Shown piece by piece: positions 19,041 through 29,616 of a stretch of DNA of 64,000 nt; the stretch's first letter is position 1, and each line of letters opens with the position of its first letter. The position numbers and the translations under genes were made by a program. Below the pieces are notes generated by a model that searched no databases, was not told the DNA's origin, and saw only the letters and a program-made list of their open reading frames with translations. Origin of the DNA: Mesorhizobium sp. AR02 (GTDB lineage: Bacteria; Pseudomonadota; Alphaproteobacteria; Rhizobiales; Rhizobiaceae); NCBI RefSeq assembly GCF_024746835.1, contig NZ_CP080530.1, positions 124,001 through 188,000 on the forward strand, given 5' to 3'.

Positions 19041-19077
19041 CCCCTTATTATCAGATCGAATATAATCGGAGGCGCTG

Positions 19078-20052
19078 ATGACTGGGGCGTTACCTACTGC
19101 CGCGTCCTTGTACGAGCGCGTCCGGCGCGTGGTCCCGCCAGTCGAATGGTCGGCCTTTGCAAACGACATTGATGCCATCCTCGCGCTGAAGCGGGAGCGC
19201 AACGCCATCATCCTGGCGCACAATTATCAGACGCCTGAGATCTTCCATTGCGTCGCAGACGTCGTCGGCGACAGCCTCGCACTGGCCCGTAAAGCAATGG
19301 CGGTGGATGCCGACATCATCGTGGTTGCCGGCGTGCATTTCATGGCCGAGACCGCAAAGCTGCTAAATCCGAACACGACCGTGCTCATCCCGGACATGGG
19401 CGCCGGTTGCTCACTGGCGGATTCAATCACGGCACAAGATGTGCAACTGATGCGGCAGCGCTATCCGGAGGTCCCGGTTGTCACCTATGTCAATACGTCC
19501 GCCGCCGTGAAGGCCCAATCCGACATCTGCTGCACCTCGGGCAACGCCAAGGCGGTAGTGGAATCGCTCGGCGTGCCGCGTGTGATCATGCTGCCCGATG
19601 AATTTCTTGCGAAGAACATCGCCGCCCAGACGAAGGTCGAGATCATCGCCTGGAAGGGTCACTGCGAGGTGCATGAGCGCTTCACCCCGGCCGATATCCG
19701 CGAGCTGCGCGCTGCACACGCGGGCGTGGTCGTGCTCGCCCATCCCGAATGTCCACCCGACGTTGTCAGAGAGGCGGATTTCTCGGGGTCGACGGCCGCC
19801 ATGTCGGATTATGTCGAGCGGGAGAAACCGGCACGGGTCGTGTTGATGACGGAATGTTCGATGAGCGACAACGTCGCGGTCGCGCATCCCGCCGTCGAGT
19901 TCGTTCGCCCCTGCAATCTTTGCCCACACATGAAGCGCATCACGCTCGCCAACATTCGCGCTGCGCTCGAGGAGAACCGGTACGAGATCCGGATCGATCC
20001 CGGGATAGCCGACCCCGCCCGCCGCGCGGTCGAGCGCATGCTTTCAATATGA
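19078..20052 (+). CDS. nadA: NadA, quinolinate synthase
   Basis: [4Fe-4S] enzyme that condenses iminoaspartate (from NadB) with dihydroxyacetone phosphate to quinolinate. The 324-residue protein has [10 protein letters not shown], the cluster-ligand cysteines in [19 protein letters not shown] and CNLCPHMKR, and [12 protein letters not shown]. The chosen ATG has GGAGGCGCTG before it. Its stop overlaps the nadB start (ATGA). First gene of nadABC. Confidence 0.95.
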   Translation: MTGALPTAASLYERVRRVVPPVEWSAFANDIDAILALKRERNAIILAHNYQTPEIFHCVADVVGDSLALARKAMAVDADIIVVAGVHFMAETAKLLNPNTTVLIPDMGAGCSLADSITAQDVQLMRQRYPEVPVVTYVNTSAAVKAQSDICCTSGNAKAVVESLGVPRVIMLPDEFLAKNIAAQTKVEIIAWKGHCEVHERFTPADIRELRAAHAGVVVLAHPECPPDVVREADFSGSTAAMSDYVEREKPARVVLMTECSMSDNVAVAHPAVEFVRPCNLCPHMKRITLANIRAALEENRYEIRIDPGIADPARRAVERMLSI

Positions 20053-21590
20053 ACCTTGATGTCCTCGACATCGCCGGAGCGCCGGTCGTCATCGGCGCCG
20101 GCATTGCCGGCCTGATGACGGCGCTTCATCTAGCGCCGGAACCGGTCGTGCTTCTGTCCAATGCGCCGCTTGGAACCGGAGTCTGCAGCGAGCTCGCTCA
20201 GGGTGGTCTTGCGGCAAGTCTCGGCGGCGACGACGACCCCGAACTTCATCTTTGCGACACAATTGCAGCCGGCGACGGCCTCTGCGACGAGGCGACGGTG
20301 CGGCGAGTGGTCCGGGCTGCAACCAATGCGATCAAGACCCTGGACCGCTTCGGCGTCGCCTTCGACCGCTACCCTGAAGGCGCTTTGCGGCTCGGGCTTG
20401 AGGCAGCACATTCGCAACGGCGGATCGTGCATGCCGGCGGCGACGCCACGGGTCGGGAGCTGGTCCGCGCACTCATCGCCGCAGCGCGCCGGACAGCCTC
20501 GATCACTATTCTCGAAAACGTGGAGGTCCGCCGCCTGATCGTGGAAGACGGGTCGGTCATCGCCGTGGTCGCGGTCGGGTACGCGGGTGCGGTCGCTTTG
20601 CCCACGCGCCGCGCGGTGCTGGCAACCGGCGGCATCGGCGGCCTGTTTTGCGACACGACAAACCCGCCTGGCTCATGGGGACACGGGCTGGCACTCGCTG
20701 CCTGGGCCGGGGCAGAGCTCGCCGACCTGGAATTCGTGCAGTTCCATCCGACCGCCCTCGACACCCCGCGTCGGCCGATGCCGCTGGTGAGCGAAGCAGT
20801 GCGCGGCGAAGGCGCGATGCTCATTGACGAGCGAGGAGAGCGCTTCCTCGCTGAAACGCCTGGCGGCGAGCTTGCGCCTCGCGACGTGGTGGCGCGCGCC
20901 GTTTGGCATCAGCTTGCTGCCGGGGGCCGCGTGTTCCTGGACGCGCGGCGATGTCTCGGCCCTAGTTTTGAAAAGCGCTTCCCAGGCATTGCCGGTTTGT
21001 GCCGCGAGGCAGGCGTAGATCCTGCGACCGACCCGATTCCGGTGCGCCCAGCGGCACATTATCACATGGGCGGCGTTGCCGTAGACGCCGGCGGCCGCAG
21101 CTCCGTCGAGGGATTGTGGGCGTGCGGCGAGGTTGCTTGTACTGGCCTGCACGGCGCCAATCGTCTCGCAAGCAACTCGCTCACCGAAGCGGCGGTCACC
21201 GCGAGCTGGGTTGCTGAAAGCGTTGCCGGCGCATCGTATACCCGGCGCCGGCGTGTATGTTCCACGTTGGTGCCTCCACGGCCAGACGCTTCAGGCATCA
21301 GGGCGGTCGTCTCCGCCGCACTCGGCATCATCCGCGATGGCCAGACGATGCGCGAAGCGGTGGCGACCCTGCTGCCGATGGCAGGTCACGACGGCCCCAA
21401 GTCCGGCCCGGCTTTGGTCTCACTGATGCTGGCCGTTGCAGCCCTACGGCGAGAAGAGAGCCGCGGCGCGCACTGTCGATCCGATTTCCCCCGGCGCGAT
21501 GCAGACGCGTGTACGTCACGGCTGACGCTGAACAGCGCAATGCAGGCCGCCGCCGCACTCAGTTGCCGGGCACCGATACGGAGCACGTGA
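20049..21590 (+). CDS. nadB: NadB, L-aspartate oxidase
   Basis: Flavoenzyme that oxidises L-aspartate to iminoaspartate for NadA. From the ATG overlapping the nadA stop the protein is 513 residues. It has the FAD-binding [14 protein letters not shown] near residue 17, [41 protein letters not shown] and the [11 protein letters not shown]-terminal flavin motif. Length and motif order are those of the family. Confidence 0.95.
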   Translation: MNLDVLDIAGAPVVIGAGIAGLMTALHLAPEPVVLLSNAPLGTGVCSELAQGGLAASLGGDDDPELHLCDTIAAGDGLCDEATVRRVVRAATNAIKTLDRFGVAFDRYPEGALRLGLEAAHSQRRIVHAGGDATGRELVRALIAAARRTASITILENVEVRRLIVEDGSVIAVVAVGYAGAVALPTRRAVLATGGIGGLFCDTTNPPGSWGHGLALAAWAGAELADLEFVQFHPTALDTPRRPMPLVSEAVRGEGAMLIDERGERFLAETPGGELAPRDVVARAVWHQLAAGGRVFLDARRCLGPSFEKRFPGIAGLCREAGVDPATDPIPVRPAAHYHMGGVAVDAGGRSSVEGLWACGEVACTGLHGANRLASNSLTEAAVTASWVAESVAGASYTRRRRVCSTLVPPRPDASGIRAVVSAALGIIRDGQTMREAVATLLPMAGHDGPKSGPALVSLMLAVAALRREESRGAHCRSDFPRRDADACTSRLTLNSAMQAAAALSCRAPIRST

Positions 21591-21591
21591 T

Positions 21592-22473
21592 ATGGTTTCA
21601 TTCTCACCCCTCCCCTCGACACTGATCGAACCGATCGTGCGCGGTGCCCTTCTCGAAGACCTTGGCAGATGCGGCGACCTGACCAGCGATGCAGTGATCC
21701 CCCACGATTGCATTGCCACCTTGGTGCTCAAATCGCGACAGGCGGGCATCGTTGCCGGGCTCGATCTGGTCGCGTACGCCTTCCTGCTCGTGGAGCCCGC
21801 GATCGACATTCACATTTGGCGTCCTGACGGCAGTGATGTCGGGGCGGGCGAAACCATCGCGAAGCTGTGTGGACCGGCGCGCGGCCTGCTCGCAGCCGAG
21901 CGCACAGCGCTCAATTTCCTGTGTCGCCTGAGCGGCATTGCCACAGCCACAGCGGCGATGGTGGAGTCCGTGCGTGGCCACAAGGCGAGGATCGTATGCA
22001 CTCGAAAGACGACTCCCGGCCTGCGCGCGCTGGAGAAATACGCCGTGCGCGTCGGCGGCGGCGCCAATCACCGCTTCGGGCTCGACGACGGCGTGCTTAT
22101 CAAGGACAACCACATAGCGATCGCCGGTGACATCCGCACAGCTATAGAGCGGGCGCGCGCCGCCGCAGGCCACATGGTGAAGATCGAGGTTGAGGTCGAC
22201 ACGCTGGAACAGCTGGATATCGCGCTTACAGTTGGAGTCGACGCGGTGCTGCTGGACAATATGTCAGTCGAGGACCTTGCCCGCGCCGTGGCAACGGTCG
22301 GCGGCCGCACAATCACCGAGGCCTCAGGTCGGGTGACACCGAAAACGGCTCCCGCAATCGCAGCCACCGGTGTCGATCTCATTTCCATGGGCTGGCTGAC
22401 ACACAGCGCGCCGATCCTCGATATCGGCCTGGACATGCCAGCCCTGGGAAACATCGGCACCCGCTTGAACTGA
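21592..22473 (+). CDS. nadC: NadC, nicotinate-nucleotide pyrophosphorylase
   Basis: Converts quinolinate and PRPP to nicotinate mononucleotide. The 293-residue protein has EDLGRCGDLTSDA at the N-terminus, CTRKTTPGLRALEKYAV and GGGANHRFGLDDGVLIKDNH in the centre, and the C-terminal barrel motifs VDAVLLDNMS and EASGRV. It begins one base after nadB and completes the three-step de novo route. About 190 bases follow before bioB without a clear gene. Confidence 0.95.
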   Translation: MVSFSPLPSTLIEPIVRGALLEDLGRCGDLTSDAVIPHDCIATLVLKSRQAGIVAGLDLVAYAFLLVEPAIDIHIWRPDGSDVGAGETIAKLCGPARGLLAAERTALNFLCRLSGIATATAAMVESVRGHKARIVCTRKTTPGLRALEKYAVRVGGGANHRFGLDDGVLIKDNHIAIAGDIRTAIERARAAAGHMVKIEVEVDTLEQLDIALTVGVDAVLLDNMSVEDLARAVATVGGRTITEASGRVTPKTAPAIAATGVDLISMGWLTHSAPILDIGLDMPALGNIGTRLN

Positions 22474-22661
22474 TGGAGACGAAATGAAGAGCAGTACCCC
22501 TCGGACCTGCACGCAGCGAAAAGGTGCTCGAAGCGAGCCTGTTACCGTTCAACAACGTGAGATTCGAGGCGCATTGCGCTGACGACGGTCATAGTGCTGC
22601 GAGCCCCGCCGGTCGATTGACCCCTGCACGCGCTCGCCGACCAGCAACAAGGCTTTTGAAG

Positions 22662-23672
22662 ATGACGATTGAAATGAACGCGGAAACCGATGTGAACCAG
22701 GTTGTGGACACCATCGACGTAGCGCTACCCCGATGGAGCAGCAAGGAGGCGGAGGCGATCCACGGCATGCCGTTCAATGACCTGCTCTTCCTGGCTCAGA
22801 CGGTTCACCGCCAGAACTTCGATCGCAACCGGGTGCAGCTGTCGCGGCTGCTCAGCATCAAGACCGGCGGATGCCCGGAGGATTGCGGTTATTGCAGCCA
22901 GTCTGCACATCACAACACCGGCTTGATGGCCACGAAGCTGATGGAGGTCGAGCGGGTCATCACTGAGGCGACCAAGGCGCGTGACGCCGGCGCCACCCGC
23001 TATTGCATGGGCGCGGCCTGGCGCCACCCGAAGGAGCGTGACATGAACGCCCTGATCGCCATGGTCGAGGGCATAAAGGCACTCGGCATGGAGACCTGCA
23101 TGACGCTCGGCATGCTCGAACTTGGCCAGGCGCAACGCTTAAAGGCGGCCGGCCTCGACTACTATAACCACAACATCGACACCTCCGAGCGCTACTACCC
23201 AGAGGTTGTCTCCACCCACACCTTTGCCGACCGGCTGCAAACGCTTGGCCACGTGCGCGAGGCTGGCATAAAGGTCTGCTGCGGTGGCATTTTCGGGATG
23301 GGCGAGGAAAAGGCCGACCGCATCGACATGCTGGTCACGCTGGCCAACCTGCCTGAGCCGCCCGAAAGCGTGCCGATCAACCTTCTGATCCCCATCAAGG
23401 GCACGCCGCTTGCCGAGGCCGGCCCCCTCGACCCGCTCGACTTCGTGCGTACAATTGCGCTCGCTCGCGTCATGATGCCCAAGTCCTTTATAAGGCTGTC
23501 CGCCGGTAGGACGGCGATGAGCGACGAAATGCAGGCACTGTGCTTTTTCGCCGGCGCCAATTCCATATTCGTTGGGGACACGCTGCTGACGGCAGAAAAT
23601 CCCGGCGAGGACAAGGATCTTTTGCTCTTCCGGCGCCTTGGCATCGAGCCGATGGCGCCTGAGGCGAAATGA
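22662..23672 (+). CDS. bioB: BioB, biotin synthase
   Basis: Radical-SAM enzyme that inserts sulfur into dethiobiotin. From the chosen ATG ([10 protein letters not shown]) the protein is 336 residues, with the radical-SAM cluster CPEDCGYC near residue 70, [17 protein letters not shown] and the [2Fe-2S] region Arg in RLSAGR. The frame stays open 46 codons upstream, but family length and start of similarity favour the chosen ATG. Its end overlaps bioF by ATGA. Confidence 0.95.
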   Translation: MTIEMNAETDVNQVVDTIDVALPRWSSKEAEAIHGMPFNDLLFLAQTVHRQNFDRNRVQLSRLLSIKTGGCPEDCGYCSQSAHHNTGLMATKLMEVERVITEATKARDAGATRYCMGAAWRHPKERDMNALIAMVEGIKALGMETCMTLGMLELGQAQRLKAAGLDYYNHNIDTSERYYPEVVSTHTFADRLQTLGHVREAGIKVCCGGIFGMGEEKADRIDMLVTLANLPEPPESVPINLLIPIKGTPLAEAGPLDPLDFVRTIALARVMMPKSFIRLSAGRTAMSDEMQALCFFAGANSIFVGDTLLTAENPGEDKDLLLFRRLGIEPMAPEAK

Positions 23673-24808
23673 ACGAGCCGCCGCTTGCCCGCTATGAATC
23701 GACCTTGCAGGGACTGGCGCGCAGGGACCGGTTGCGCACACTTGCGCCACGCGCCGGGCTCGACTTCTCGTCGAACGACTATCTCGGGCTGGCCGCCTCC
23801 AGGAGACTTGGCGAGGCGGTTGCGGCTGCCATTGCGCGGGGTACGCCGGTTGGCGCAACCGGGTCGCGGCTGTTGCGCGGCAACGCGCCGGAGCATGAGC
23901 AACTGGAGGCAGACGCCGCGGCGTTCTTCGGCACCGAACGCGCGCTGTTCTTTGGCAGCGGCTACATCGCCAACTTCGCCCTTCTGACCGCGCTGCCACA
24001 GAAGGGCGACCTGCTGGTCCTCGACGAACTCGCCCATGCCAGCATGCATGAGGGCGCGCGGGCAGGACGCGCCGAGTTCAAGCTGGTTGCGCACAACGAC
24101 GTCGATGCTGGCGAGGACGCGATCACGCGCTGGCGCGCCGAAGGCGGCATGGGACGCGTCTGGATCGCGATCGAAAGCCTCTACAGCATGGATGGCGACC
24201 GCGCGCCGCTAAAAAGTCTTGTCGCGCTTGCCGATAGGCACGAGGCATTCCTTGTCGTCGACGAAGCGCATGCCACCGGTGTCTGGGGACCGGATGGCCG
24301 GGGGCTGGCCGCCGCATTCAAGGGCCGCGACAACATCGTCGCGCTCCACACATGCGGCAAGGCGCTCGGCGCGTCCGGCGCGCTCGTCACCGGGCCGGGA
24401 CTGCTATGCGACTATCTCGTCAACCGTTGCCGGCCATTCATCTACGCCACCGCGCCATCGCCGCTGATGGCGGTGGCAGTGCGCGAAGCGCTCGCCATGC
24501 TGTCCGACGAGCCCATGCGCCGCGTTCAGCTGCAGGATCGCGTTGCCTTCGCCGGCCGTCAATTGGCCGAGCGCTGCGGCGTGAAGCCGAGCGGCTCGCA
24601 GATACAGCCCTTTGCCATCGGCGATGTCGGGCGCACCATGGTGGTGGCGGCGGCACTGCGGGCCCGCGGCTTCGACATCCGCGGCATCCGCCCGCCGACC
24701 GTGCCAGAGGGCACATCGCGCCTGCGCATTTCGCTGACGCTCAACGTCGACGAAGCTGCCATCTCGGCCATGGTCGAGGCGCTCGTTGAGGTGTTGGCCC
24801 AAACATGA
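23669..24808 (+). CDS. bioF: BioF, 8-amino-7-oxononanoate synthase
   Basis: PLP enzyme joining pimeloyl thioester and L-alanine. The 379-residue protein has [36 protein letters not shown] and the PLP lysine in [14 protein letters not shown]. It follows bioB with a four-base overlap and precedes bioD by ten bases. Confidence 0.95.
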   Translation: MNEPPLARYESTLQGLARRDRLRTLAPRAGLDFSSNDYLGLAASRRLGEAVAAAIARGTPVGATGSRLLRGNAPEHEQLEADAAAFFGTERALFFGSGYIANFALLTALPQKGDLLVLDELAHASMHEGARAGRAEFKLVAHNDVDAGEDAITRWRAEGGMGRVWIAIESLYSMDGDRAPLKSLVALADRHEAFLVVDEAHATGVWGPDGRGLAAAFKGRDNIVALHTCGKALGASGALVTGPGLLCDYLVNRCRPFIYATAPSPLMAVAVREALAMLSDEPMRRVQLQDRVAFAGRQLAERCGVKPSGSQIQPFAIGDVGRTMVVAAALRARGFDIRGIRPPTVPEGTSRLRISLTLNVDEAAISAMVEALVEVLAQT

Positions 24809-24818
24809 CCGGAGCGGC

Positions 24819-25454
24819 ATGACCCAACGCATCGTCATCACCGGAACAGACACCGGAATTGGCAAGACCGTGTTTGCGGCTGGGCTCGCCGGCCTGCTCG
24901 ACGGCTTCTACTGGAAGCCGGTGCAATCGGGCCTCGACGGCGAGACCGACAGCGAGGTGGTTGGGCGGCTTGCCGGCCTGCCGCCGGGGCGCGTGCTGCC
25001 GGAAGCCTACCGCTTGAAGAGCCCGCTGTCGCCGCATCGTTCGGCCGAAATCGACGGCGTCGCCATCAAGGCTGCCGATCTTTCATTTCCGGTCCTGCCG
25101 ACGCCGCTCGTCATCGAGGGCGCGGGCGGACTGATGGTGCCGCTCAACCGGCGCACAAGATTCATCGATTTATTCGAGCAGTGGCAGTTGCCGGTCATCC
25201 TGTGCGCCCGCACCGCGCTCGGCACCATCAACCACACGCTCCTCTCAATCGAAGCTCTGCGAGCCCGCTCTATCCCAATCATCGGCGTCGCTTTTGTCGG
25301 CGACGAGGTGGCAGACACGCAAAGGACAGTTGTGGAATTCGGCGGGGTGCCGCAGCTTGGCAGGCTGCCGTATCTCGACCCGCTGACGGAAAAGACGCTG
25401 AGAGACGCAATGATTGCCGGCTTCGCCTTCGCCTCGATTACGGGAGATCACTGA
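24819..25454 (+). CDS. bioD: BioD, dethiobiotin synthetase
   Basis: ATP-dependent carboxylase that closes the ureido ring of dethiobiotin. The start [19 protein letters not shown] places the P-loop at residues 8-15. The 211-residue protein has [17 protein letters not shown] and the C-terminal [10 protein letters not shown]. Its stop overlaps the bioA start (ATGA). Confidence 0.94.
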   Translation: MTQRIVITGTDTGIGKTVFAAGLAGLLDGFYWKPVQSGLDGETDSEVVGRLAGLPPGRVLPEAYRLKSPLSPHRSAEIDGVAIKAADLSFPVLPTPLVIEGAGGLMVPLNRRTRFIDLFEQWQLPVILCARTALGTINHTLLSIEALRARSIPIIGVAFVGDEVADTQRTVVEFGGVPQLGRLPYLDPLTEKTLRDAMIAGFAFASITGDH

Positions 25455-26719
25455 TGTCGCAGTCCCGTGTGTGGCATCCCTTCACCCAGCACGCGCTCGA
25501 GCCGGCGATCCCTGAAATCGTCATGACCGAGGGCGCCTATCTCCACAAGGCCGACGGCGCGCGTATCCTGGACGCTATCTCCTCCTGGTGGGTCGTCACG
25601 CACGGCCACCGCCATCCGCGCATCATGAAGGCTATCGAAACAACCGCGTCGAGCCTCGACCAGATTATCTTTGCGGGCTTCACGCACGAGCCGGCAGAGC
25701 GCTTGGCCAAGGCGCTTGTCGGCCTCGCTCCCGCCGGACTCGATTGGGTGTTCTATTCCGACAGCGGCTCGACCTGCGTCGAAGTCGCGCTGAAGATGGC
25801 GCTCGGTTATTTCCGCAATATCGGCGCCCCGCGCTCGCGCATCGTCGTGATGGAGCACAGCTATCATGGCGACACGATCGGCACGATGAGTGTCGGCGCC
25901 CGCGGCGTGTTCAACGCCGCCTACGAACCCTTGCTGTTCGAAGTCGACACCATCCCCTTCCCGGCCGCGGGACGCGAACAAGAGACGCTGGATCGGTTCG
26001 AGGCAGTTGCCCGCGACCTGCGCGCCGCCGCGCTGATCGTCGAGCCGCTGGTGCTTGGCGCCGGCGGCATGCTGATGTATCCGGCTTCGGTTCTGACGGA
26101 ACTGAAAAAAATCGCCGAAGTCTCCGGCACGCTGCTGATCGCCGACGAAGTGATGACCGGCTGGGGGCGAACAGGAACCATGTTCGCCTGCGAGCAGGCG
26201 TCCATCTCTCCTGATATTTTGTGCACCTCGAAGGGCTTGACCGGCGGCGTGATCCCTCTGGCGGCCACGCTCGCCACCGATGCCATCTTCCAGGCTCACT
26301 ACTCCGAGGACCGGACGAAGACGCTTTTCCATTCGAGCTCCTACACCGCCAACCCGATTGCCTGCGCGGCAGCACTCGCCAACGTCGAGATCTGGCATGA
26401 CGAACCGGTGGCCGAGCGTATCGCGGCCCTGAGCGCGCGACAGGCCGCCGGGCTTCGGCGCTTTGGCGACAATCCGTTCTTCACCAACATCCGGGCGACC
26501 GGGACGATAGTGGCTCTCGATCTGCGCACCGGCTCAGCCGGCTATCTTGCCGAGATCGGGCCGAAGCTGCGCGCATTCTTCCTCGACAAGGGGCTGCTCG
26601 TGCGTCCGCTCGGCAATGTCCTCTATCTTCTGCCGCCTTATTGCATCACCAGCGACGAGCTGGTCGGACTCCATGACGCTATCGAGGAGGCCGGCGAACG
26701 CTTCGGCTCAAAGCCATGA
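25454..26719 (+). CDS. bioA: BioA, adenosylmethionine-8-amino-7-oxononanoate aminotransferase
   Basis: PLP aminotransferase that converts KAPA to DAPA with S-adenosylmethionine as amino donor. The 421-residue protein has [49 protein letters not shown] and the PLP lysine in TSKGLTGG. It starts within the bioD stop codon and overlaps bioZ by four bases. Confidence 0.95.
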   Translation: MSQSRVWHPFTQHALEPAIPEIVMTEGAYLHKADGARILDAISSWWVVTHGHRHPRIMKAIETTASSLDQIIFAGFTHEPAERLAKALVGLAPAGLDWVFYSDSGSTCVEVALKMALGYFRNIGAPRSRIVVMEHSYHGDTIGTMSVGARGVFNAAYEPLLFEVDTIPFPAAGREQETLDRFEAVARDLRAAALIVEPLVLGAGGMLMYPASVLTELKKIAEVSGTLLIADEVMTGWGRTGTMFACEQASISPDILCTSKGLTGGVIPLAATLATDAIFQAHYSEDRTKTLFHSSSYTANPIACAAALANVEIWHDEPVAERIAALSARQAAGLRRFGDNPFFTNIRATGTIVALDLRTGSAGYLAEIGPKLRAFFLDKGLLVRPLGNVLYLLPPYCITSDELVGLHDAIEEAGERFGSKP

Positions 26720-27699
26720 GCAGATCATCGCGCATTCTCGGGTTTGGTCATCATGTGCCGTCGCGAAAGGTCGAGAACCCGGAAATCGAAAATCGGCTCG
26801 GGCTCGAACCCGGCTGGATCGAGCGGCGGACCGGGATACGGTCACGCTTCTGGGCAACGGACGAAGACACGTTATCGGGCCTTGCCGCCTCTGCCGGCGA
26901 CATGGCGCTGGCGAATGCCGGCATCGACCGGAGCGACATCGGCCTGCTGTTGCTTGCGACCTCGACCCCCGACCACCTTCTTCCGCCCAGCGCGCCGCTG
27001 GTAGCACACCGGCTGGGGCTCGGCCGGGCCGGCGCGATCGACCTGACCGGTGCCTGCGCAGGCTTCATCTATGCGCTGATGTTCGCCGACGGGTTCACCC
27101 GGCTGCACGGTAAGGCGAGCCTGGTCATCGCCGCCAACATCCTTAGCCGCCGCATCAATCCGGCCGAGCGCGCCAGCGCCGTGCTGTTTGCCGATGCCGC
27201 CGGCGCCGTGGTGATTGGTCCGTGCGATAACCCGGATCGAGGCATTCTCGGCGCTTCGGTGGATTCCGACGGCTCACGCTACGGGCTGATCCAGATTCCC
27301 GCTGGCGGAAGCAACACGCCGTTCCATCGCGACCTCGACCCCGAGCAGACGCGGATGACGATCACCGACGGCCGCGAAGTGTTCGCCAAGGCCGTGGACA
27401 TGATGACTGCCTGCTCGCAGGACGCGCTCGCCGCGGCCAAAATGCGGCCGCAGGACATCGACCGGTTCGTGCCGCACCAGGCCAACGCGCGCATTTTCGA
27501 TGCCGTTGGGAGAAACCTCGGCATAGCAGATCATGCGATCGTCAAGACGATCGTCGACTACGGCAACTCTTCCGCCGCGACGACCCCACTGTCGCTGTCG
27601 CTGGCCAACCAAGCGGAGCCGTTCCGGCAGGGCGAGAAGATCCTTCTGGCGGCAGCGGGTGCGGGTCTCAGCGGCGGGGCCCTCATCGTTGGAACTTAG
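26716..27699 (+). CDS. bioZ: BioZ, KAS III-like pimeloyl-precursor synthase
   Basis: A 327-residue beta-ketoacyl-ACP synthase III-type protein with the triad Cys in [12 protein letters not shown] near residue 115, His in VPHQANARI and Asn in DYGNSSAAT. In Agrobacterium/Mesorhizobium, BioZ starts the pimelate moiety of biotin from glutaryl-CoA and malonyl-ACP, replacing BioC/BioH. The tight coupling to bioA supports that role here. It closes the bio operon and makes the island pathway complete from the precursor on. Confidence 0.92.
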   Translation: MSRSSRILGFGHHVPSRKVENPEIENRLGLEPGWIERRTGIRSRFWATDEDTLSGLAASAGDMALANAGIDRSDIGLLLLATSTPDHLLPPSAPLVAHRLGLGRAGAIDLTGACAGFIYALMFADGFTRLHGKASLVIAANILSRRINPAERASAVLFADAAGAVVIGPCDNPDRGILGASVDSDGSRYGLIQIPAGGSNTPFHRDLDPEQTRMTITDGREVFAKAVDMMTACSQDALAAAKMRPQDIDRFVPHQANARIFDAVGRNLGIADHAIVKTIVDYGNSSAATTPLSLSLANQAEPFRQGEKILLAAAGAGLSGGALIVGT

Positions 27700-27949
27700 C
27701 GGAACGCTCGGCCACGCACAGGACTGTCATGAATGAAGCTAGGATGGCCCAATGCGAAAATAGTCGCCTGCAAGCTCCATGGCTCTGGTTCCCTGACGCG
27801 AGAGCCAATCACCGTGCCGACGACCTTTTTCGAGCAGGACGAGCGGCAAGGCCACCTGACTGGGCGAGGTCTGCCTGGCGCTGGCTGCCGGCGTGGAGGT
27901 GGCTGAACCCGGCAACGTCATGCAGTGCGAAAAAAATCCCCATATGCCC

Positions 27950-28265
27950 GTTTTCAACGACGCTCGCTCCATTTCGAAACCAGGTGTTTCGCCCGATCTG
28001 GACGGCCACACAAATATCCAGCCTCGGGTGGCTCGTGCAAACGGTTGCCATCAGTTGGGCAAGGGCTGAGAGGAAGAATACTGGCAATGTGGATGCGGCC
28101 TGCACGAGCGCAACCATCAAATCGGACGCTGAAATGGTTGCCATCACCGCTTATGTCTGTCGGATACAATATTGTGCGCAGCGTTGGTCCGGCTTTTGGC
28201 GGCGTAATCCTGGCATTCTTTGGACCGCTGGCCGCTTTCGCTTTGGCTGCGGTGAGTGATCTGGC
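27950..28265 (+). pseudogene. MFS transporter remnant with an internal micro-inversion
   Basis: Plus-strand pieces match the major-facilitator family related to EntS/DUF894: APFRNQVFRPIWTATQISSL and GWLVQTVAISWA at the left, VGYNIVRSVGPAFGGVILAF at the right. Between them, about 28062-28144 reads correctly only on the opposite strand (MATISASDLMVALVQAASTL then PVFFLSAL), which is exactly the text expected next. So a piece of about 80 bp is inverted, and the middle of the gene is deleted. Nothing functional remains. The 250 bases before it, after bioZ, hold nothing I recognise. Confidence 0.7.
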
Positions 28266-28503
28266 GCCCCTGGCCGTCTACCGACATTCGGATCTTGGTA
28301 ATCGAAGGCTGGTTATGGGCCTTCTTCCCGGTCGCCGCCTGCTGGTTGGCACGAACCAATGTGCTGTCGAGCATCACTTAGTAATTCTGAGGATCCCGAT
28401 CAGGTCAGCGAATATCCGTTCCCATACCGGCCTTACCGCGCCTGAAGTGTGCAGGCTTTCGAGGCGCTGGCATTGCTCGCTACTCAGTTCATATCGCCGG
28501 GCC
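28266..28503 (-). pseudogene. IS5-family transposase remnant with internal deletion
   Basis: The minus strand starts MARRYELSSEQCQRLESL like an IS5-type transposase, jumps to VWERIFADL, and after a frameshift continues MLDSTLVRANQQAATGKK and ITKIRMSVDGQGR. The central part and the catalytic C-terminus are missing. The 345 bases from here to the IS21 left end contain no recognisable gene. Confidence 0.7.
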
Positions 28504-28966
28504 ATCCCTCGCTCCAGATCGAATCTCAACGCAGATTTGAATCGTGAATGTCGATTGGCCAGGTGAGGGTTATCATGGCCCTCTCAGCTTTGCTGAGACT
28601 GACCTATGGCCAAAAGTCCCGTAGATGCAGTGTGGAATGACAATCCACAGACTCCCACCATATTGCGCTTAGAGACGCCCTCCTTCTGTGGCCGAGATGG
28701 GCGCCAACGCTGTTGTCGTGGCCGCGCCGCGATGCGGGTGAGCTCGACGGTTTGTCAGCCGCACCTCGGTGCGTGTCGCTGAAGACCAATTGCCTCTGGA
28801 GTGCGAACCTGCGGGCCTTTTCCCCGCGCGGCCTCCCGCTTGGCCTTCGCTGCGGATTTCAGAGGATCGTGGGCACCCATTTCAGAGGATCGTGGGCAGT
28901 GATTTCACGGTAAGCGGTGCGCCAAGGCACCTTGCAAGATGCCGATGAACATGGAGGTTTCGGGCC

Positions 28967-29404
28967 ATGACATTGGAACATGCAACGGGCGATATGGTCG
29001 CCGAGTTAAGCGGCGCCGCAGCGGCCGAAGATCTTAAAACGGTGCCCGGGCGCGTGCGGCAACGAAGGCTGTGGAGTTGCACTGAGAAGCGCGCGTTGGT
29101 CGACCTGGCGAGCGCGGCGGGGTCGTCGGTGACCGAGGTCGCGGAAGCGTTCGGCGTAGCTCCGTCACAGCTCTATGCCTGGCGCAAGCAGATGGCCGGC
29201 GGCGAGCTCAATGCCGATCAGGCGATGGCAACCTTCGCGCGCATCGACGTGAGCGATCTGCCGGGTGTCGAACGCCCCGTCGCCGATTGCCCGGACCCGG
29301 CCGGCAGGATCGTCGTGGCCTTTCCGAATGGCGCGCGATTGCGGATCGACGGGACCATCGATCCGACAGCACTGCGCATCGTCCTGGCGGAGTTGACCAG
29401 GTGA
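28967..29404 (+). CDS. tnpA: IS66 TnpA (OrfA, Tnp_1-like HTH protein)
   Basis: A 145-residue accessory transposition protein. The helix-turn-helix is visible as VTEVAEAFGVAPSQLYAWRKQM near residue 62, and the C-terminus has GRIVVAFPNGARLRIDG, typical of IS66 OrfA. Its stop overlaps the GTG start of tnpB (GTGA). Confidence 0.88.
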   Translation: MTLEHATGDMVAELSGAAAAEDLKTVPGRVRQRRLWSCTEKRALVDLASAAGSSVTEVAEAFGVAPSQLYAWRKQMAGGELNADQAMATFARIDVSDLPGVERPVADCPDPAGRIVVAFPNGARLRIDGTIDPTALRIVLAELTR

Positions 29405-29616
29405 TCACGGTTGTGCCGACCGACCGGATTTACCTGTGCTGCGGCGCGACCGACATGCGTCGCGGGATCAATAGCCTGGCGCGGATGGTGCAGCAGGTGC
29501 TCGCGCTCAACCCGCACACTGGCGCGATCTTCTGCTTCCGTGGACGCAAGGGTCATATCATCAAGATTCTGGCGCATGACGACCAGGGGTTCTGCCTGTT
29601 CACCAACTAACTGGCT

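Noticed and set aside
25448..26398. 316-codon minus-strand frame opposite bioA
   Set aside because: Reverse shadow of bioA, no recognisable domain.
27925..28566. 213-codon plus-strand frame
   Set aside because: It joins the right part of the MFS remnant with antisense of an IS5 remnant; not a real gene.
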